A DNA stretch of 64,000 bases from positions 1 through 64,000 of the forward strand of contig NZ_AEUX02000002.1 of assembly GCF_000188015.2 (NCBI RefSeq), given 5' to 3'. Shown in pieces: positions 34,762 through 45,619 of this stretch. Under the pieces are notes generated by a model. It had not been told where the DNA came from. It saw nothing but the letters and a program-made list of their open reading frames with translations, and made no database searches. Each line of letters begins with the position of its first letter. Positions within the stretch are counted from its first letter, which is position 1. The translations under genes were made by a program, and so were the position numbers. The DNA is from Streptococcus ictaluri 707-05. GTDB taxonomy: Bacteria; Bacillota; Bacilli; Lactobacillales; Streptococcaceae.

Positions 34762-35454
34762 ATGGCATTAATTGAAATGAAGGGTGTTTCTAAGAAATAC
34801 CGACGCTCAACCACTGCCCTGCAAGACATTTCTGTCGCAATCAATCAGGGAGAATTTGTTTATTTAGTTGGACCGTCAGGTGCTGGTAAATCAACCTTTA
34901 TTAAACTTCTTTATCGTGAAGAACGATTAACTTCCGGAAAGCTCTATGTTGGTGAATTTGATTTAACCAAACTAAAAGGACGTGAGGTTCCTATTTTACG
35001 TCGCCACATTGGAGTAGTCTTCCAAGATTACAAGCTCTTACCTCGAAAGACTGTTTTTGAAAATGTTGCTTATGCCATGGAAGTTATTGGTGAAAAACGT
35101 CGCCACATTAAAAAACGTGTTCCTGAGGTTTTAGACTTGGTTGGCCTAAAGCATAAAATGCGTTCTTTCCCAAATCAATTGTCAGGGGGAGAGCAACAAC
35201 GAGTGGCTATCGCGCGTGCAATTGTCAATAATCCTAAATTATTGATTGCTGATGAGCCTACAGGAAACTTGGACCCAGAGATTTCATGGGAAATCATGCA
35301 GTTGCTTGAACGTATTAATTTGCAGGGAACTACGATTTTGATGGCTACCCATAATAGTAATATCGTTAATACTTTGCGTCATCGTGTAGTGGCCATTGAA
35401 AATGGACGTGTTGTACGTGACGAAGAAGAAGGAGAGTATGGCTATGATAATTAG
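34762..35454 (+). CDS. ftsE: Cell-division ABC ATPase FtsE
   Basis: This encodes 230 residues: Walker A GPSGAGKST (residue 37 on), signature LSGGEQQRV, Walker B LLIADEPTGNLD. With FtsX it controls the peptidoglycan hydrolase PcsB at the septum. AAAGAAAGAAG precedes the ATG. It overlaps ftsX. Confidence 0.95.
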   Translation: MALIEMKGVSKKYRRSTTALQDISVAINQGEFVYLVGPSGAGKSTFIKLLYREERLTSGKLYVGEFDLTKLKGREVPILRRHIGVVFQDYKLLPRKTVFENVAYAMEVIGEKRRHIKKRVPEVLDLVGLKHKMRSFPNQLSGGEQQRVAIARAIVNNPKLLIADEPTGNLDPEISWEIMQLLERINLQGTTILMATHNSNIVNTLRHRVVAIENGRVVRDEEEGEYGYDN

Positions 35455-36376
35455 AAATTTTTTCCGTCATATTTGGGAATCTATCAAAAATTTAAAGCGT
35501 AATTTTTGGATGACATTTGCTTCTTTTAGTATGGTTACAGTTACCTTAACCTTGCTAGCGCTTTTTGCCACTACATTATTGAATATTCAGCGTGTGGCAT
35601 CAGGAGTCGAAAATAATATTCAGATTAGCACTTACTTACAAGTGGACTCTACAGACGCCCAAGAGCAAGTTCCAGATATTAATGGTGAGTTGGTAGCTAA
35701 CGAGAATTATCATAAGGTTTATGATCAAATTGCTCAATTAAAAGGGGTCAATAAAATCACTTTTTCAAGTAAAGATGAACAATTGCAAAAGTTACAAGAC
35801 ACCTTGGGGGATGTCTGGGAAATGTACGACCAAGACACCAATCCTCTTCAAGATCTTTATTTAGTAGAAACCAAATCTCCTAAACAGGTCAAATCTGTTA
35901 GTAAAGCGATTAAAAAAATCCAAGGAGTTGAGGATGCAAGCTATGGTGGGGTGAATTCTGATAAACTTTTCAAGCTGTCTAAATTTATTCAAGTTTGGGG
36001 ATTGATTGGAACAGCCTTGTTGATTTTGGTAGCTATTTTCTTGATTTCGAACACAGTTCGTATGACCATCATGTCTCGTAAACGTGATATTGAAATTATG
36101 CGACTGGTAGGTGCTAAAAATTCTTACATACGTGGACCATTCTTCTTTGAAGGCGCTTGGGTAGGCTTATTAGGTGCTATCATTCCTTCTTTGATTATTT
36201 ATTATGGTTATGATTTTGCTTATAAGCATTTTGCGCCTGAACTTCAAATCAGTAACCTATCTATGTATCCAATTAACCCTTACATTTTCTATTTAATTGG
36301 TGCTTTATTTGTTATTGGAATGATTATTGGTTCACTAGGGTCTGTCTTGTCAATGAGACGTTACCTTAAGTTCTAA
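35444..36376 (+). CDS. ftsX: Cell-division membrane protein FtsX
   Basis: About 310 residues from ATG 35444, nine bases after AAGGAG inside the end of ftsE (an ATG at 35438 is too close to that site). One N-terminal membrane helix, a large extracellular loop (residues 60-170), then three helices with the conserved RMTIMSRKRDIEIMRLVGA segment. Partner of FtsE. Overlap of 11 bases shows translational coupling. Confidence 0.93.
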   Translation: MIIRNFFRHIWESIKNLKRNFWMTFASFSMVTVTLTLLALFATTLLNIQRVASGVENNIQISTYLQVDSTDAQEQVPDINGELVANENYHKVYDQIAQLKGVNKITFSSKDEQLQKLQDTLGDVWEMYDQDTNPLQDLYLVETKSPKQVKSVSKAIKKIQGVEDASYGGVNSDKLFKLSKFIQVWGLIGTALLILVAIFLISNTVRMTIMSRKRDIEIMRLVGAKNSYIRGPFFFEGAWVGLLGAIIPSLIIYYGYDFAYKHFAPELQISNLSMYPINPYIFYLIGALFVIGMIIGSLGSVLSMRRYLKF

Positions 36377-36410
36377 TAAAAAACCTAATAGCATAGGTTT
36401 TGCTTGACCA

Positions 36411-36456
36411 ATCAAAAAAAGATTGAAGATAATCATCTTCAATCTTTTTTTGAATC
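36411..36456. terminator. Bidirectional terminator after ftsX
   Basis: AAAAAAAGATTGAAGAT pairs with ATCTTCAATCTTTTTTT around a 6-base loop. Serves ftsX and probably the convergent hydrolase gene. Confidence 0.85.
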
Positions 36457-36488
36457 GTTTGTAATCATTGTTTAAACAGTAATTTCTG

Positions 36489-37124
36489 TTACCTAAAGAA
36501 AGGATTACTTAGTTTCTCGTGACTGATGGTTGTTGACGGGCCGTGACCGGGATAAACCAGATAGTGATTGGGCAGAGTAAAGAGTTGACTCGTAATGCTA
36601 TTAATTAATTGGTCAAAGTCACCTGTCGGTAAATCGGTACGACCAATACTGCCTTTGAATAGAGCATCTCCTGTAATCACCAATTCTTCTTTTTCAAAGA
36701 TAAAGGAGACACCACCAGCAGAGTGTCCTGGTGTTTGGACCACTCTAAAGGTAAAGCCAGCAAGGTCATAAGCTTCTTGGTATTGGAAGATTTCCTCGGC
36801 TGGTTGACAGATGATATCAGGCAAGTCATCGTGACGCATTAATCCAGACAAATTTTTCTCAGGTTCATATAACCAGCTTGCCTCAGCTTCAGCCACGTAG
36901 ACAGGTGGCATACGATGAGCCTGTCGGATTAATTCCAAGCTCATGATGTGATCGTAATGGGTGTGAGTTAGCAAAATAGCAGCAAGTGGCTTATCTAAGG
37001 CATGCAATTGCTTAAGAATGGCTTGGCCATTGCTTCCGGGGTCAATGACAATAGCTGCTTGGTCGTTAGCTAACAGATAAGTATTTTCTCCTGCAATAGG
37101 ATTGGTAAGTGTCAATAGTTTCAT
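36489..37124 (-). CDS. Metallo-beta-lactamase-fold hydrolase (glyoxalase II-like)
   Basis: This encodes 211 residues with the metal motif THTHYDH (near residue 55), then GHSAGG, GDALF and the late YPGHGPST His, all typical of glyoxalase II-like or hydroxyacylglutathione hydrolase-like proteins. Substrate cannot be told. Single gene, convergent with ftsX. Confidence 0.85.
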   Translation of the reverse strand: MKLLTLTNPIAGENTYLLANDQAAIVIDPGSNGQAILKQLHALDKPLAAILLTHTHYDHIMSLELIRQAHRMPPVYVAEAEASWLYEPEKNLSGLMRHDDLPDIICQPAEEIFQYQEAYDLAGFTFRVVQTPGHSAGGVSFIFEKEELVITGDALFKGSIGRTDLPTGDFDQLINSITSQLFTLPNHYLVYPGHGPSTTISHEKLSNPFFR

Positions 37125-37291
37125 ACTCTTAGTTTATCAAAAAATAACTAAAAAGACAGAGGAAAAGCATGGCGAATTGACTTTTAGCTAGGCTATGATA
37201 GCTAAAGTTTTATGAACTGCCTGTATCAACCATGAGACCACTTTTTTTCTGCTAGCATCACTCCATGAAAAAGTAAAGTCTCTCAAAAACG

Positions 37292-37300
37292 TGGTATAAT
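37292..37300 (+). promoter_or_regulatory. Extended -10 of the dinG promoter
   Basis: TGGTATAAT, full consensus extended -10, lies 10 bases before the dinG ATG. No clear -35 or ribosome site is seen, so the mRNA may be leaderless or almost so. Confidence 0.5.
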
Positions 37301-37309
37301 AATCATATT

Positions 37310-39769
37310 ATGTCCAATGATTTTACAAAAAAATATGCTGTTATTGATTTGGAAGCAACTAATGCAGGCCCAAATGCAGCTATTATACAGGTTGGAATTG
37401 TTATCATTGAAGGAAAAGAAATTGTCCATTCCTATCAAACAGATGTCAATCCTCACCAACCTTTATCAGACCACATTAAGCAATTAACCGGTATTACCGA
37501 CAAGCAATTACAAAAAGCTCCTGATTTTTCACAAGTAGCTAAGCCTATTTTTGATCTTATTGAGGATTGTGTTTTTGTAGCTCATAATGTTAAATTTGAT
37601 GCTAATTTATTAGCAGAGGCCCTTTTTTTTGAGGGTTACGACTTATTGACACCTAGGGTTGATACGGTTGAGTTGGCCCAGGTTTTTTACCCTACCTTAG
37701 AAAAATACAATCTGAGTCATTTGTCAAAAGAGTTAGGGTTGCAGCTACAAGAAGCCCACACCGCTATTGCAGATGCTCAAGCCACAGCTCGCCTCTTTTT
37801 GAAATTACTTGAGAAAATAGAGAGTCTTCCTAAAGAAACCCTTGAAAGTATTTCCAGGTATTCAGAGAGTCTCTTGTTTGAAACAGGGATGGTCATCACT
37901 AAAGCTATCGACGATAGTCAACCCTTTAATCCCAAGCAATATTATAAGATTCAATCCATCTTGCTCAAAAAGCCACCCCAAAAAACCAAAAGTCTCAAGT
38001 TATCTCAGTCATTCGACCTTAATATAGCGCTTTTAGGTCTAGAAGAAAGGCAAGAACAAAGCCATTTTGCCCATTGTGTCCAGCAAGCTTATCATGACCA
38101 AAGACCTAGTTTTATCGAAGCACAAGCCGGTATTGGAAAGACCTATGGATATTTATTGCCCCTATTAGCTCAAAAAGATCCCTACCAAATCATTTTGAGT
38201 GTACCGACCAAAATTCTACAAGATCAAGTGATGGCTGGTGAGATAGCTGCCATTAGGCAGGCTTTTCAGATTAATTGTCATAGTATTAAAGGACCAGCGA
38301 ATTATATCAAACTTGATGCTTTCTCTGAAAGTTTAGGTTATTATGATGATAATCGCTTGGTTAACCGATATAAAATGCAACTTTTGGTTTGGTTGTTAGA
38401 AACAAGTACCGGAGATTTGGCTGAGATTAAGCAGAAGCAACGTTTTGCAGCTTATTTTGATCAAATCAAACACGATGGCCAATTGAATAAAAGCTCTCCT
38501 TTCTACGACAATGATTTTTGGCAACTGAGTTATGAAAAGGCTAAAGAAGCTCGTCTCTTGGTGACTAACCATGCTTATTTTTTACATCGTGTCCAAGATG
38601 ATAAAGATTTTGCCAAAAACAAAGTCTTAGTCTTTGATGAAGCACAAAAAATAATGTTAGAGTTGGACTCTCTATCACGAAACCGTTTAAATTTAAGTTT
38701 GTTGTTAAAAGAATTACATGAAGAAATTCCCCACCGTCAGTCACTTTTAGAAAAAAGGCTTTTAGAGAGTATTGCTTTTGAGCTAGGACAAGCAGCGAGT
38801 GATTTTTATCAAGCCAAGGAGAATCAGCACTTATTAAGCTGGGAAAAACTAAAGCAACAAGTGTCTGAACTAGATACCAGTGACTTTATGACCTTACAGA
38901 CGATTTTTAGTGGTCGCAATACTGATTTTTGGATAAGTAGTGAGAAAAAAGACGACAAACGCTTAACCTATTTGAATGCTAGTAGCCAAGACTTTTTACA
39001 TTTTAAAAAGTTCTTGCCAGAGACCATAAAGACTTATTTTATTTCAGCAACTTTGCACATTAGCCCACAAGTTAGCTTGGCTAACCTTCTTGGGTATGAT
39101 GATTATCATTTTGATAGTATCCCCAAGAAAAAGACACATCAACAACAGCTTTTTATTGATCAAGAGATGCCTTTGATTAAAGCAATCAGTGATCAAGACT
39201 ATGCCCAAGTCATTGCTGAGAGACTTTATGCCCTTAATAGGAGTGATTTTCCTATTTTAGTTTTATTTAATGCTAAAAAGCATTTGTTAATGGTATCAGA
39301 CTTATTAGATAATTGGCGAGTTGGTCATCTGGCACAAGAAAAAAATGGTAGTCCTTTTAATATTAAAAAGCGTTTTGACCGTGGAGAGGAGTCTATCTTA
39401 TTAGGACTAGGCTCTTTCTGGGAGGGAGTTGACTTTGTTCAAGCTGATCGAATGATTGAAGTCATTACTCGTCTACCTTTTGATAATCCCGAAGATTTAT
39501 TTGTGCAAAAGATGAGTCGATACCTTCAGGAGAATGGGAAAAATCCTTTTAATGATTACTTTCTTCCGATGGCGATTCTAAAATTAAAACAAGCCATTGG
39601 TCGCACCATGCGCCGACCTAATCAGAAGTCTGCTGTGCTTATTTTAGACAGAAGGGTAAGCAATGAAGGTTATGGACAAATCATTTTAAGTAGTTTAGCA
39701 GATGAATTCCCTATTTCTCAAGAAAAATTCCAAGATTGTCTGGTAGAAATGACTGATTTTCTGCTATAA
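37310..39769 (+). CDS. dinG: DnaQ-exonuclease/DinG helicase fusion
   Basis: This encodes 819 residues. Residues 1-180 form a DEDDh 3'-5' exonuclease (AVIDLEATNA; HNVKFDANLL; HTAIADAQATA). Then a superfamily 2 XPD-like ATPase: Walker A EAQAGIGKTYGYLLP, DEAQ box (VFDEAQK), and motifs VI (QAIGRTMRRP). The Firmicute DinG form acts mainly as an exonuclease in DNA repair and lacks the iron-sulfur cluster of the E. coli protein. The start at 37310 lacks a clear ribosome site. Confidence 0.92.
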   Translation: MSNDFTKKYAVIDLEATNAGPNAAIIQVGIVIIEGKEIVHSYQTDVNPHQPLSDHIKQLTGITDKQLQKAPDFSQVAKPIFDLIEDCVFVAHNVKFDANLLAEALFFEGYDLLTPRVDTVELAQVFYPTLEKYNLSHLSKELGLQLQEAHTAIADAQATARLFLKLLEKIESLPKETLESISRYSESLLFETGMVITKAIDDSQPFNPKQYYKIQSILLKKPPQKTKSLKLSQSFDLNIALLGLEERQEQSHFAHCVQQAYHDQRPSFIEAQAGIGKTYGYLLPLLAQKDPYQIILSVPTKILQDQVMAGEIAAIRQAFQINCHSIKGPANYIKLDAFSESLGYYDDNRLVNRYKMQLLVWLLETSTGDLAEIKQKQRFAAYFDQIKHDGQLNKSSPFYDNDFWQLSYEKAKEARLLVTNHAYFLHRVQDDKDFAKNKVLVFDEAQKIMLELDSLSRNRLNLSLLLKELHEEIPHRQSLLEKRLLESIAFELGQAASDFYQAKENQHLLSWEKLKQQVSELDTSDFMTLQTIFSGRNTDFWISSEKKDDKRLTYLNASSQDFLHFKKFLPETIKTYFISATLHISPQVSLANLLGYDDYHFDSIPKKKTHQQQLFIDQEMPLIKAISDQDYAQVIAERLYALNRSDFPILVLFNAKKHLLMVSDLLDNWRVGHLAQEKNGSPFNIKKRFDRGEESILLGLGSFWEGVDFVQADRMIEVITRLPFDNPEDLFVQKMSRYLQENGKNPFNDYFLPMAILKLKQAIGRTMRRPNQKSAVLILDRRVSNEGYGQIILSSLADEFPISQEKFQDCLVEMTDFLL

Positions 39770-39956
39770 TAGAAAAGATCATATGCCAAAGGAGCTAGTA
39801 ATTTAACAATGGTTTTAACTTTTTGAGTTGAATACCTTGTTAATGTTGGCTTCTTTGTGTAACATCCTGTTTTTAGAAGACAAGATTCTCTATACAAAGT
39901 CTAGTTATTGAGAAAAGGGATGTTACATGGGGAAAATGGATAAAGAAGGAGATTCG

Positions 39957-41144
39957 ATGACCAAATTATCAAAACGTGTCCTATCGATGGAAGAGAGCGT
40001 GACTTTAGCCGCAGGAGCAAGGGCTAAGGCATTAAAGGCTCAAGGTCGTGATATTTTAAGCTTAACTTTAGGTGAGCCGGATTTTATCACTCCCAAATCT
40101 ATTCAAGACAAGGCTATCGAAGCGATTCGTAATGGAAAAGCGAGTTTTTACACGCCGGCTTCGGGCTTGCCTGAGTTAAAGTCTGCCATTGGTGACTACA
40201 TGCAAAGAGAGTATGGTTATCAGGTTTCTCATCAAGAAATTGTTGCAGGAGCAGGAGCTAAGTATATTTTACATGCCTTTTTTATGGCAGTTCTAAATCC
40301 TGGAGATGAGGTCTTGATTCCGACACCTTATTGGGTTTCTTATTCTGACCAAATTAAGATGGCAGAAGGCAAACCTGTTTTTGTTCAAGGTTTAGAAGAC
40401 AATCAATTCAAGGTAAGGCTTGAACAACTAGAGGCTGCACGAACCCCTAAAACAAAGGTTGTTCTAATCAATTCACCCTCTAATCCAACAGGCATGATTT
40501 ACAGTGCTGACGAATTATTAGCTATTGGGAACTGGGCTTTGGAACATGACCTTATTATTTTAGCAGATGATATTTATGGGTCACTGGTTTATAATGGCAA
40601 TCAGTTTACACCTATATCAACCTTATCAGAAGCTATTCGACAACAAACTATTACTGTTAATGGTGTAGCTAAAAGTTATGCCATGACGGGCTGGCGAGTT
40701 GGCTTTGCTGTTGGTAATCCAGACATTATCGCTGCGATGGGAAAAATCATAGGTCAAACCACATCCAATGTTACTACAGTGGCTCAATATGCAGCCATAG
40801 AAGCTTTTAGTGGTGATCAAAGGTCTGTTGAAGAAATGAGACAAGCTTTTGAAGAGCGTCTAAACACCATTTACCCTCTCTTGAAACAAGTTCCAGGCTT
40901 TGACTTAATCAAGCCTCAAGGTGCCTTTTACTTTTTCCCAAATGTTAAGAAAGCTATGGCTATGAAAGGCTACACAGATGTGACTGCCTTTACAGATGCT
41001 ATTTTAGAAGAGGTTGGGCTAGCTGTAGTTAGTGGTGCAGGATTTGGTGCTCCTGAAAATATTCGACTCAGCTATGCTACTGATTTAGAAACATTAAAAG
41101 AAGCTGTTCGCCGCTTAACTTGTTTTATGACAAGTCACAATTAA
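39957..41144 (+). CDS. aspC: Aspartate aminotransferase, class I
   Basis: This encodes 395 residues from ATG 39957, six bases after AAGGAG; an upstream ATG at 39927 is a poorer fit. PLP lysine in VNGVAKSYAMTGWRVGFA (SK-YAMTGWR); SPSNPTG and DDIYG motifs present. It makes aspartate from oxaloacetate, which fits the adjacent asnS. The 187 bases before it hold no gene; many streptococci carry a small TseB-like gene here, which I do not find. Confidence 0.92.
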   Translation: MTKLSKRVLSMEESVTLAAGARAKALKAQGRDILSLTLGEPDFITPKSIQDKAIEAIRNGKASFYTPASGLPELKSAIGDYMQREYGYQVSHQEIVAGAGAKYILHAFFMAVLNPGDEVLIPTPYWVSYSDQIKMAEGKPVFVQGLEDNQFKVRLEQLEAARTPKTKVVLINSPSNPTGMIYSADELLAIGNWALEHDLIILADDIYGSLVYNGNQFTPISTLSEAIRQQTITVNGVAKSYAMTGWRVGFAVGNPDIIAAMGKIIGQTTSNVTTVAQYAAIEAFSGDQRSVEEMRQAFEERLNTIYPLLKQVPGFDLIKPQGAFYFFPNVKKAMAMKGYTDVTAFTDAILEEVGLAVVSGAGFGAPENIRLSYATDLETLKEAVRRLTCFMTSHN

Positions 41145-41176
41145 AAAACTTTTAAGATTTATAGAAAAGAGACATT

Positions 41177-42523
41177 ATGATTACAAAATACGTTCCGATT
41201 ATTGATGTAAAAGACCATGTTGGCAAAGAGATTACGATTGGCGCTTGGGTTGCTAATAAGTCAGGAAAGGGAAAAATTGCCTTTCTTCAATTGCGTGACG
41301 GGTCTGCTTTTTTCCAAGCGGTTGCCTTTAAGCCTAATTTTATTGAGAGCTTTGGCGAAGAAGAAGGAGCAGCTAAGTTTGATACTATTAAGCGCTTAAG
41401 CCAAGAATCTTCAGTTTTAGTTAAGGGAATCGTCAAAGAAGATGCCCGTTCTAAATTTGGCTATGAGCTTGATATTACTGATATTGAAGTGGTCGGAGAC
41501 TCACAAGACTACCCAATCACCCCTAAAGAGCATGGCACTGACTTCTTGATGGATAATCGTCACCTTTGGTTACGTTCCCGTCGTCAAGCAGCAATCATGC
41601 AAATTCGTAATGCCGTTATCTACGCGTCTTATGAATTCTTTGACCAAAATGGCTTCATTAAATTTGATAGTCCTATTTTATCTGGAAATGCGGCTGAAAA
41701 CACAACAGAATTGTTTGAAACAGATTACTTTGGCAACCCAGCCTTTCTAAGTCAGTCAGGTCAATTATACCTTGAAGCTGGTATGATGGCCTTAGGACGT
41801 GTCTTTGACTTTGGACCAGTTTTCCGTGCAGAAAAATCCAAAACCCGTCGCCACTTAACCGAATTTTGGATGATGGATGCTGAATACCCATTCTTATCTC
41901 ATGAGGAATCACTTGACTTGCAAGAAGCTTATGTCAAAGCCTTAATCCAAGGTGTGCTTGATCGTGCTCCTCAAGCTTTAGAAACCTTAGAACGTGATAT
42001 TGACTTGCTTAAAAAATACATTGCAGAACCATTCAAACGTGTTTCTTACGATGATGCTATCAGCTTGTTACAAGAACATGCATCTGATTCGGATACTGAT
42101 TACGAGGCGATTGCTCATGGAGACGACTTTGGTTCACCACACGAAACTTGGATTTCAAACTACTTTGGTGTTCCAACCTTTGTGGTTAATTACCCAGCAA
42201 GCTTCAAAGCTTTCTATATGAAACCTGTTCCTGGTAATGAAGAGCGCGTGCTTTGTGCTGACTTATTGGCGCCAGAAGGTTATGGTGAAATTATTGGTGG
42301 ATCTGTCCGTGAAGATGACTACGAAAAACTATTAGCAAAAGTAGAAGCTGAAGGTTTAGATCCAGCTGATTACGAATTTTACCTTGACCTACGTAAATAC
42401 GGATCTGTACCGCATGCCGGATTTGGTTTAGGCTTAGAACGTATGGTAACTTTTGTAGCCGGAACCAAACACATCCGTGAAGCCATTCCTTTTCCACGTA
42501 TGTTGCACCGTTTAAAACCATAA
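41177..42523 (+). CDS. asnS: Asparaginyl-tRNA synthetase
   Basis: This encodes 448 residues, class II synthetase. N-terminal OB-fold anticodon domain ([20 protein letters not shown]), motif 2 [19 protein letters not shown], motif 3 [18 protein letters not shown] before the ATG. Probably co-transcribed with aspC, 32 bases upstream. Confidence 0.96.
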   Translation: MITKYVPIIDVKDHVGKEITIGAWVANKSGKGKIAFLQLRDGSAFFQAVAFKPNFIESFGEEEGAAKFDTIKRLSQESSVLVKGIVKEDARSKFGYELDITDIEVVGDSQDYPITPKEHGTDFLMDNRHLWLRSRRQAAIMQIRNAVIYASYEFFDQNGFIKFDSPILSGNAAENTTELFETDYFGNPAFLSQSGQLYLEAGMMALGRVFDFGPVFRAEKSKTRRHLTEFWMMDAEYPFLSHEESLDLQEAYVKALIQGVLDRAPQALETLERDIDLLKKYIAEPFKRVSYDDAISLLQEHASDSDTDYEAIAHGDDFGSPHETWISNYFGVPTFVVNYPASFKAFYMKPVPGNEERVLCADLLAPEGYGEIIGGSVREDDYEKLLAKVEAEGLDPADYEFYLDLRKYGSVPHAGFGLGLERMVTFVAGTKHIREAIPFPRMLHRLKP

Positions 42524-42533
42524 GAACTTATTT

Positions 42534-42571
42534 AAAAAGCGCTAAGACCAAAGGTCTAGCGCTTTTTTGAA
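42534..42571 (+). terminator. Terminator after asnS
   Basis: AAAAGCGCTAAGACC pairs with GGTCTAGCGCTTTT, then T residues. Nearly symmetric, so it may also serve the convergent hydrolase gene. Confidence 0.85.
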
Positions 42572-42578
42572 TGATTCC

Positions 42579-43559
42579 TTAATAGAGCTTAAAGCGTTCT
42601 AAATCTGCTGCTAAGGTATTAGTTGGCAGATCTAAGGTGACGGCTAAAAAGTGTAACCAAAATTGGAAGGCATCTACCTCTGTATAAATCAAGACATTGG
42701 CTTTTTTGTGGTAAAAATCATCTCTATCAACAATAGATTGACCGATAGCAATACCTTCAGTTACAATGTCAGTATAGGCTGAAAAGCCACTGCAAATGTT
42801 TGGGAAAAGGACTTGTAAGAGAGCTAGTGGATCATTAACCACACTGCCAATCCGGTGTTCATGTTTCCAATAGAAATCAAAGTGTGCCGCCGTGATTTGT
42901 TGGATAAAATCAGCGATTTCGGGATTCATCCGTTTCATGTAGGCCAAGTGGTTGGGTGTCAGGACAATCTGTCTTGTCACATCTAAGCCAACCATTTCTA
43001 CTGGATGGCCCCATTTGTCAAAAACCAGTTGTGCAGCATCTGCATCACAGTGATAATTGTACTCAGCTACGGGTGAGACATTACCACTACATAAGAAGGC
43101 ACCTCCCATGCTGACTAAGCGAGGACAATGTTTTACGATATCGGGATTTTTAAGGAATGCTTCAGCCAGATTCGTCAGAGGTCCAAGGGTCACTAAATGA
43201 GTATCTTTAGGACTACTGTAGTAGTCTGCTAAAAACTGGCTAGCAGACAAAGGCTCAACCGATTTATCTGCCAAACGTTGAAAATGGGTATTACCAAAAC
43301 CATCTTCTCCATGAGTCTCTTGTGCAGAAGCTAAAGGGTGTTTCAAGGGATTTTCAGACCCTGCATAAACGGGAATATCCAATCTATTGAAACGCTCAAG
43401 CATGTATAAAGCGTTTTCAGTTCCAATAGCAGTTGGAACATTTCCTGGTGTGATGGTAATGGCAACAATATCTAGATCAGGGCTTTTCAGCGCATAGAGT
43501 AGAGCTAGGCTATCGTCAATTCCTGGATCACAATCAATGATGAGTTTTGTTTTAGTCAT
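42579..43559 (-). CDS. Inosine/uridine-preferring nucleoside hydrolase
   Basis: This encodes 326 residues. The N-terminal Ca2+-binding motif IDCDPGIDDSLALLYAL is diagnostic, and a later VNDPLALLQV supplies the fourth Asp. It splits nucleosides to base and ribose for salvage. AAGGATAAAC precedes the ATG. Single gene, divergent from yvcJ. Confidence 0.92.
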   Translation of the reverse strand: MTKTKLIIDCDPGIDDSLALLYALKSPDLDIVAITITPGNVPTAIGTENALYMLERFNRLDIPVYAGSENPLKHPLASAQETHGEDGFGNTHFQRLADKSVEPLSASQFLADYYSSPKDTHLVTLGPLTNLAEAFLKNPDIVKHCPRLVSMGGAFLCSGNVSPVAEYNYHCDADAAQLVFDKWGHPVEMVGLDVTRQIVLTPNHLAYMKRMNPEIADFIQQITAAHFDFYWKHEHRIGSVVNDPLALLQVLFPNICSGFSAYTDIVTEGIAIGQSIVDRDDFYHKKANVLIYTEVDAFQFWLHFLAVTLDLPTNTLAADLERFKLY

Positions 43560-43754
43560 GTGTTTATCCTTCTAAATAGTCCAAAGGGTTAGGCAATGCA
43601 TCAATAGGTTTATTATAATATCTTTACTTGATTTTGCAAGGGTTTTCTGAGTTAAGTGAGATTTTGAACATAAGTCACCAAGAAAAATGTTAGCTTTTGT
43701 GCTTCTATGTTATAATGGAATTTAGTGTAAGACTTTCAGAAAGGAATTAAGGAT

Positions 43755-44645
43755 ATGGTCGATAATAACATTAACCTCGTTATGGTAACCGGAATGAGTG
43801 GAGCAGGTAAAACAGTTGCTATTCAATCTTTTGAAGATTTGGGCTACTTTACCATTGATAATATGCCACCGACCTTGGTTCCCAAATTTTTAGAAATTAT
43901 TCAACAAAGCAATGAAGATAAGCATGTGGCTTTAGTCGTTGATATGCGTAGTCGTCTTTTCTTTAAAGAAATCAATATCATCTTGGATCAAATTGAAAGT
44001 AATCCCAACATCACCTTTAGGATTCTTTTCTTAGACGCCACCGACCTTGAGCTGGTTTCGCGTTACAAAGAAACAAGGAGAAGTCACCCTTTAGCCAGTG
44101 AAGGTCGCGTCATGGATGGGATTAAGCTAGAAAGAGAATTGCTAGCCCCTCTTAAAAGCATGAGTCAGCATGTGGTAGACACCACAGATTTGACCCCAAG
44201 ACAGCTTCGTAAAGCGATTAGTGACCAATTTAAGAATGACCATAATCCTAGTTCTTTTCGCATTGAAGTCATGAGTTTTGGCTTTAAATATGGTTTACCA
44301 TTAGATGCTGATTTGGTTTTTGATGTTCGTTTTCTTCCCAATCCCTATTACCAAGTTTCCTTGCGTGAAAAAACGGGATTGGATCAAGAGGTTTATGATT
44401 ATGTCATGACCCATAAGGAATCAGAAGATTTTTATAGCCATTTGATGGCTTTAATCGTTCCTATTTTACCGGCTTATCAAAAAGAAGGTAAGTCAGTTTT
44501 AACCATTGCTATCGGTTGTACCGGTGGTCAACATCGCAGTGTGGCATTTGCGCATCGTTTAGCTGAAAGCCTTGAAAAGGATTGGCAGGTAAATGAAAGT
44601 CACAGAGATAAAAATCGTCGTAAGGAAACTGTAAACCGTTCATGA
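43755..44645 (+). CDS. rapZ: RNase adapter/nucleotide-binding protein RapZ (YvcJ)
   Basis: This encodes 296 residues. Walker A GMSGAGKT (residues 13-20), the C-terminal signature [11 protein letters not shown], and [10 protein letters not shown]. Firmicute YvcJ binds GTP and affects competence and cell-wall regulation. Extended -10 TGTTATAAT lies about 40 bases upstream. First gene of the yvcJ-yvcK-whiA operon; it overlaps yvcK by 4 bases (ATGA). Confidence 0.93.
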   Translation: MVDNNINLVMVTGMSGAGKTVAIQSFEDLGYFTIDNMPPTLVPKFLEIIQQSNEDKHVALVVDMRSRLFFKEINIILDQIESNPNITFRILFLDATDLELVSRYKETRRSHPLASEGRVMDGIKLERELLAPLKSMSQHVVDTTDLTPRQLRKAISDQFKNDHNPSSFRIEVMSFGFKYGLPLDADLVFDVRFLPNPYYQVSLREKTGLDQEVYDYVMTHKESEDFYSHLMALIVPILPAYQKEGKSVLTIAIGCTGGQHRSVAFAHRLAESLEKDWQVNESHRDKNRRKETVNRS

Positions 44646-45619
44646 AAAATCCTAAAATAACCGTCATAGGTGGCGGAACTGGTATCCCTGTTATTTTAAA
44701 AAGTTTACGTAATGAAGCTGTTGATATTACAGCTGTAGTAACGGTTGCTGATGATGGCGGATCGTCTGGTCAACTGCGAACAGCTATGCAACTGACCCCG
44801 CCAGGTGACCTGCGCAATGTCTTGTTAGCCATGAGTGATATGCCAAAGTTTTATGAGCGTGTTTTTCAATATCGCTTTAATGAAAAGGATGGCCCATTAG
44901 CAGGACATCCTCTGGGTAATCTCATCATTGCTGGCATTTCTGAAATGCAGGGGTCTACTTACAACGCTATTCAGATTTTAACCAAATTTTTCCACATTAC
45001 AGGTAAAATTTACCCGTCAAGTGAGCAAGCCTTAACCTTACATGCTGTATTTCAAGATGGTCATGAAGTAGCTGGTGAAAGTTCAATTGCTGGATATCAA
45101 GGAATGATAGATCATGTTTATGTGACCAATACTTATAACAATCAAACCCCCAAAGCCAGTCGAAAAGTAGTGGATACCATTTTAGAGAGTGATATGATTG
45201 TTTTAGGACCAGGATCACTCTTTACTTCCATTCTTCCTAATTTGGTGATTCCAGAGATTAAAAAAGCTCTAGCTAAGACAAAGGCTGAAGTCGTTTATAT
45301 TTGTAATATCATGACGCAATATGGGGAAACAGAGCAATTTAGTGATGCTGACCATGTGGCTGTCTTAAACAAACATTTGGGTCGAGACTTGATTGATACC
45401 GTTTTGGTCAATGTGGAAAAAGTTCCTCTTAGCTATATGAATTCCAATCAATTTGATGAATACCTGATTCAGGTGGAACATGATTTTAAAGATCTTGCTA
45501 AGTCAGCCAAACGCATTATTTCTTCTAATTTTTTACGCTTAGAAGGTGGGGGTGCCTTTCATCATGGTGATTTAGTGGTTGATGAATTGATGAATTTAGT
45601 AAGGATGGCTAAGAAATGA
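44642..45619 (+). CDS. yvcK: Gluconeogenesis/morphogenesis factor YvcK
   Basis: This encodes 325 residues, CofD-like fold: [13 protein letters not shown] near the start, [33 protein letters not shown]. It binds UDP-sugars and supports wall synthesis. ATGA overlaps both upstream and downstream show a tightly coupled operon. Confidence 0.93.
   Translation: MKNPKITVIGGGTGIPVILKSLRNEAVDITAVVTVADDGGSSGQLRTAMQLTPPGDLRNVLLAMSDMPKFYERVFQYRFNEKDGPLAGHPLGNLIIAGISEMQGSTYNAIQILTKFFHITGKIYPSSEQALTLHAVFQDGHEVAGESSIAGYQGMIDHVYVTNTYNNQTPKASRKVVDTILESDMIVLGPGSLFTSILPNLVIPEIKKALAKTKAEVVYICNIMTQYGETEQFSDADHVAVLNKHLGRDLIDTVLVNVEKVPLSYMNSNQFDEYLIQVEHDFKDLAKSAKRIISSNFLRLEGGGAFHHGDLVVDELMNLVRMAKK

Noticed and set aside
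39770..39956. T-box or other riboswitch before aspC
   Set aside because: No T-box core (AGGGTGGNACC) or clear terminator/antiterminator pair is visible; left as plain intergenic sequence.
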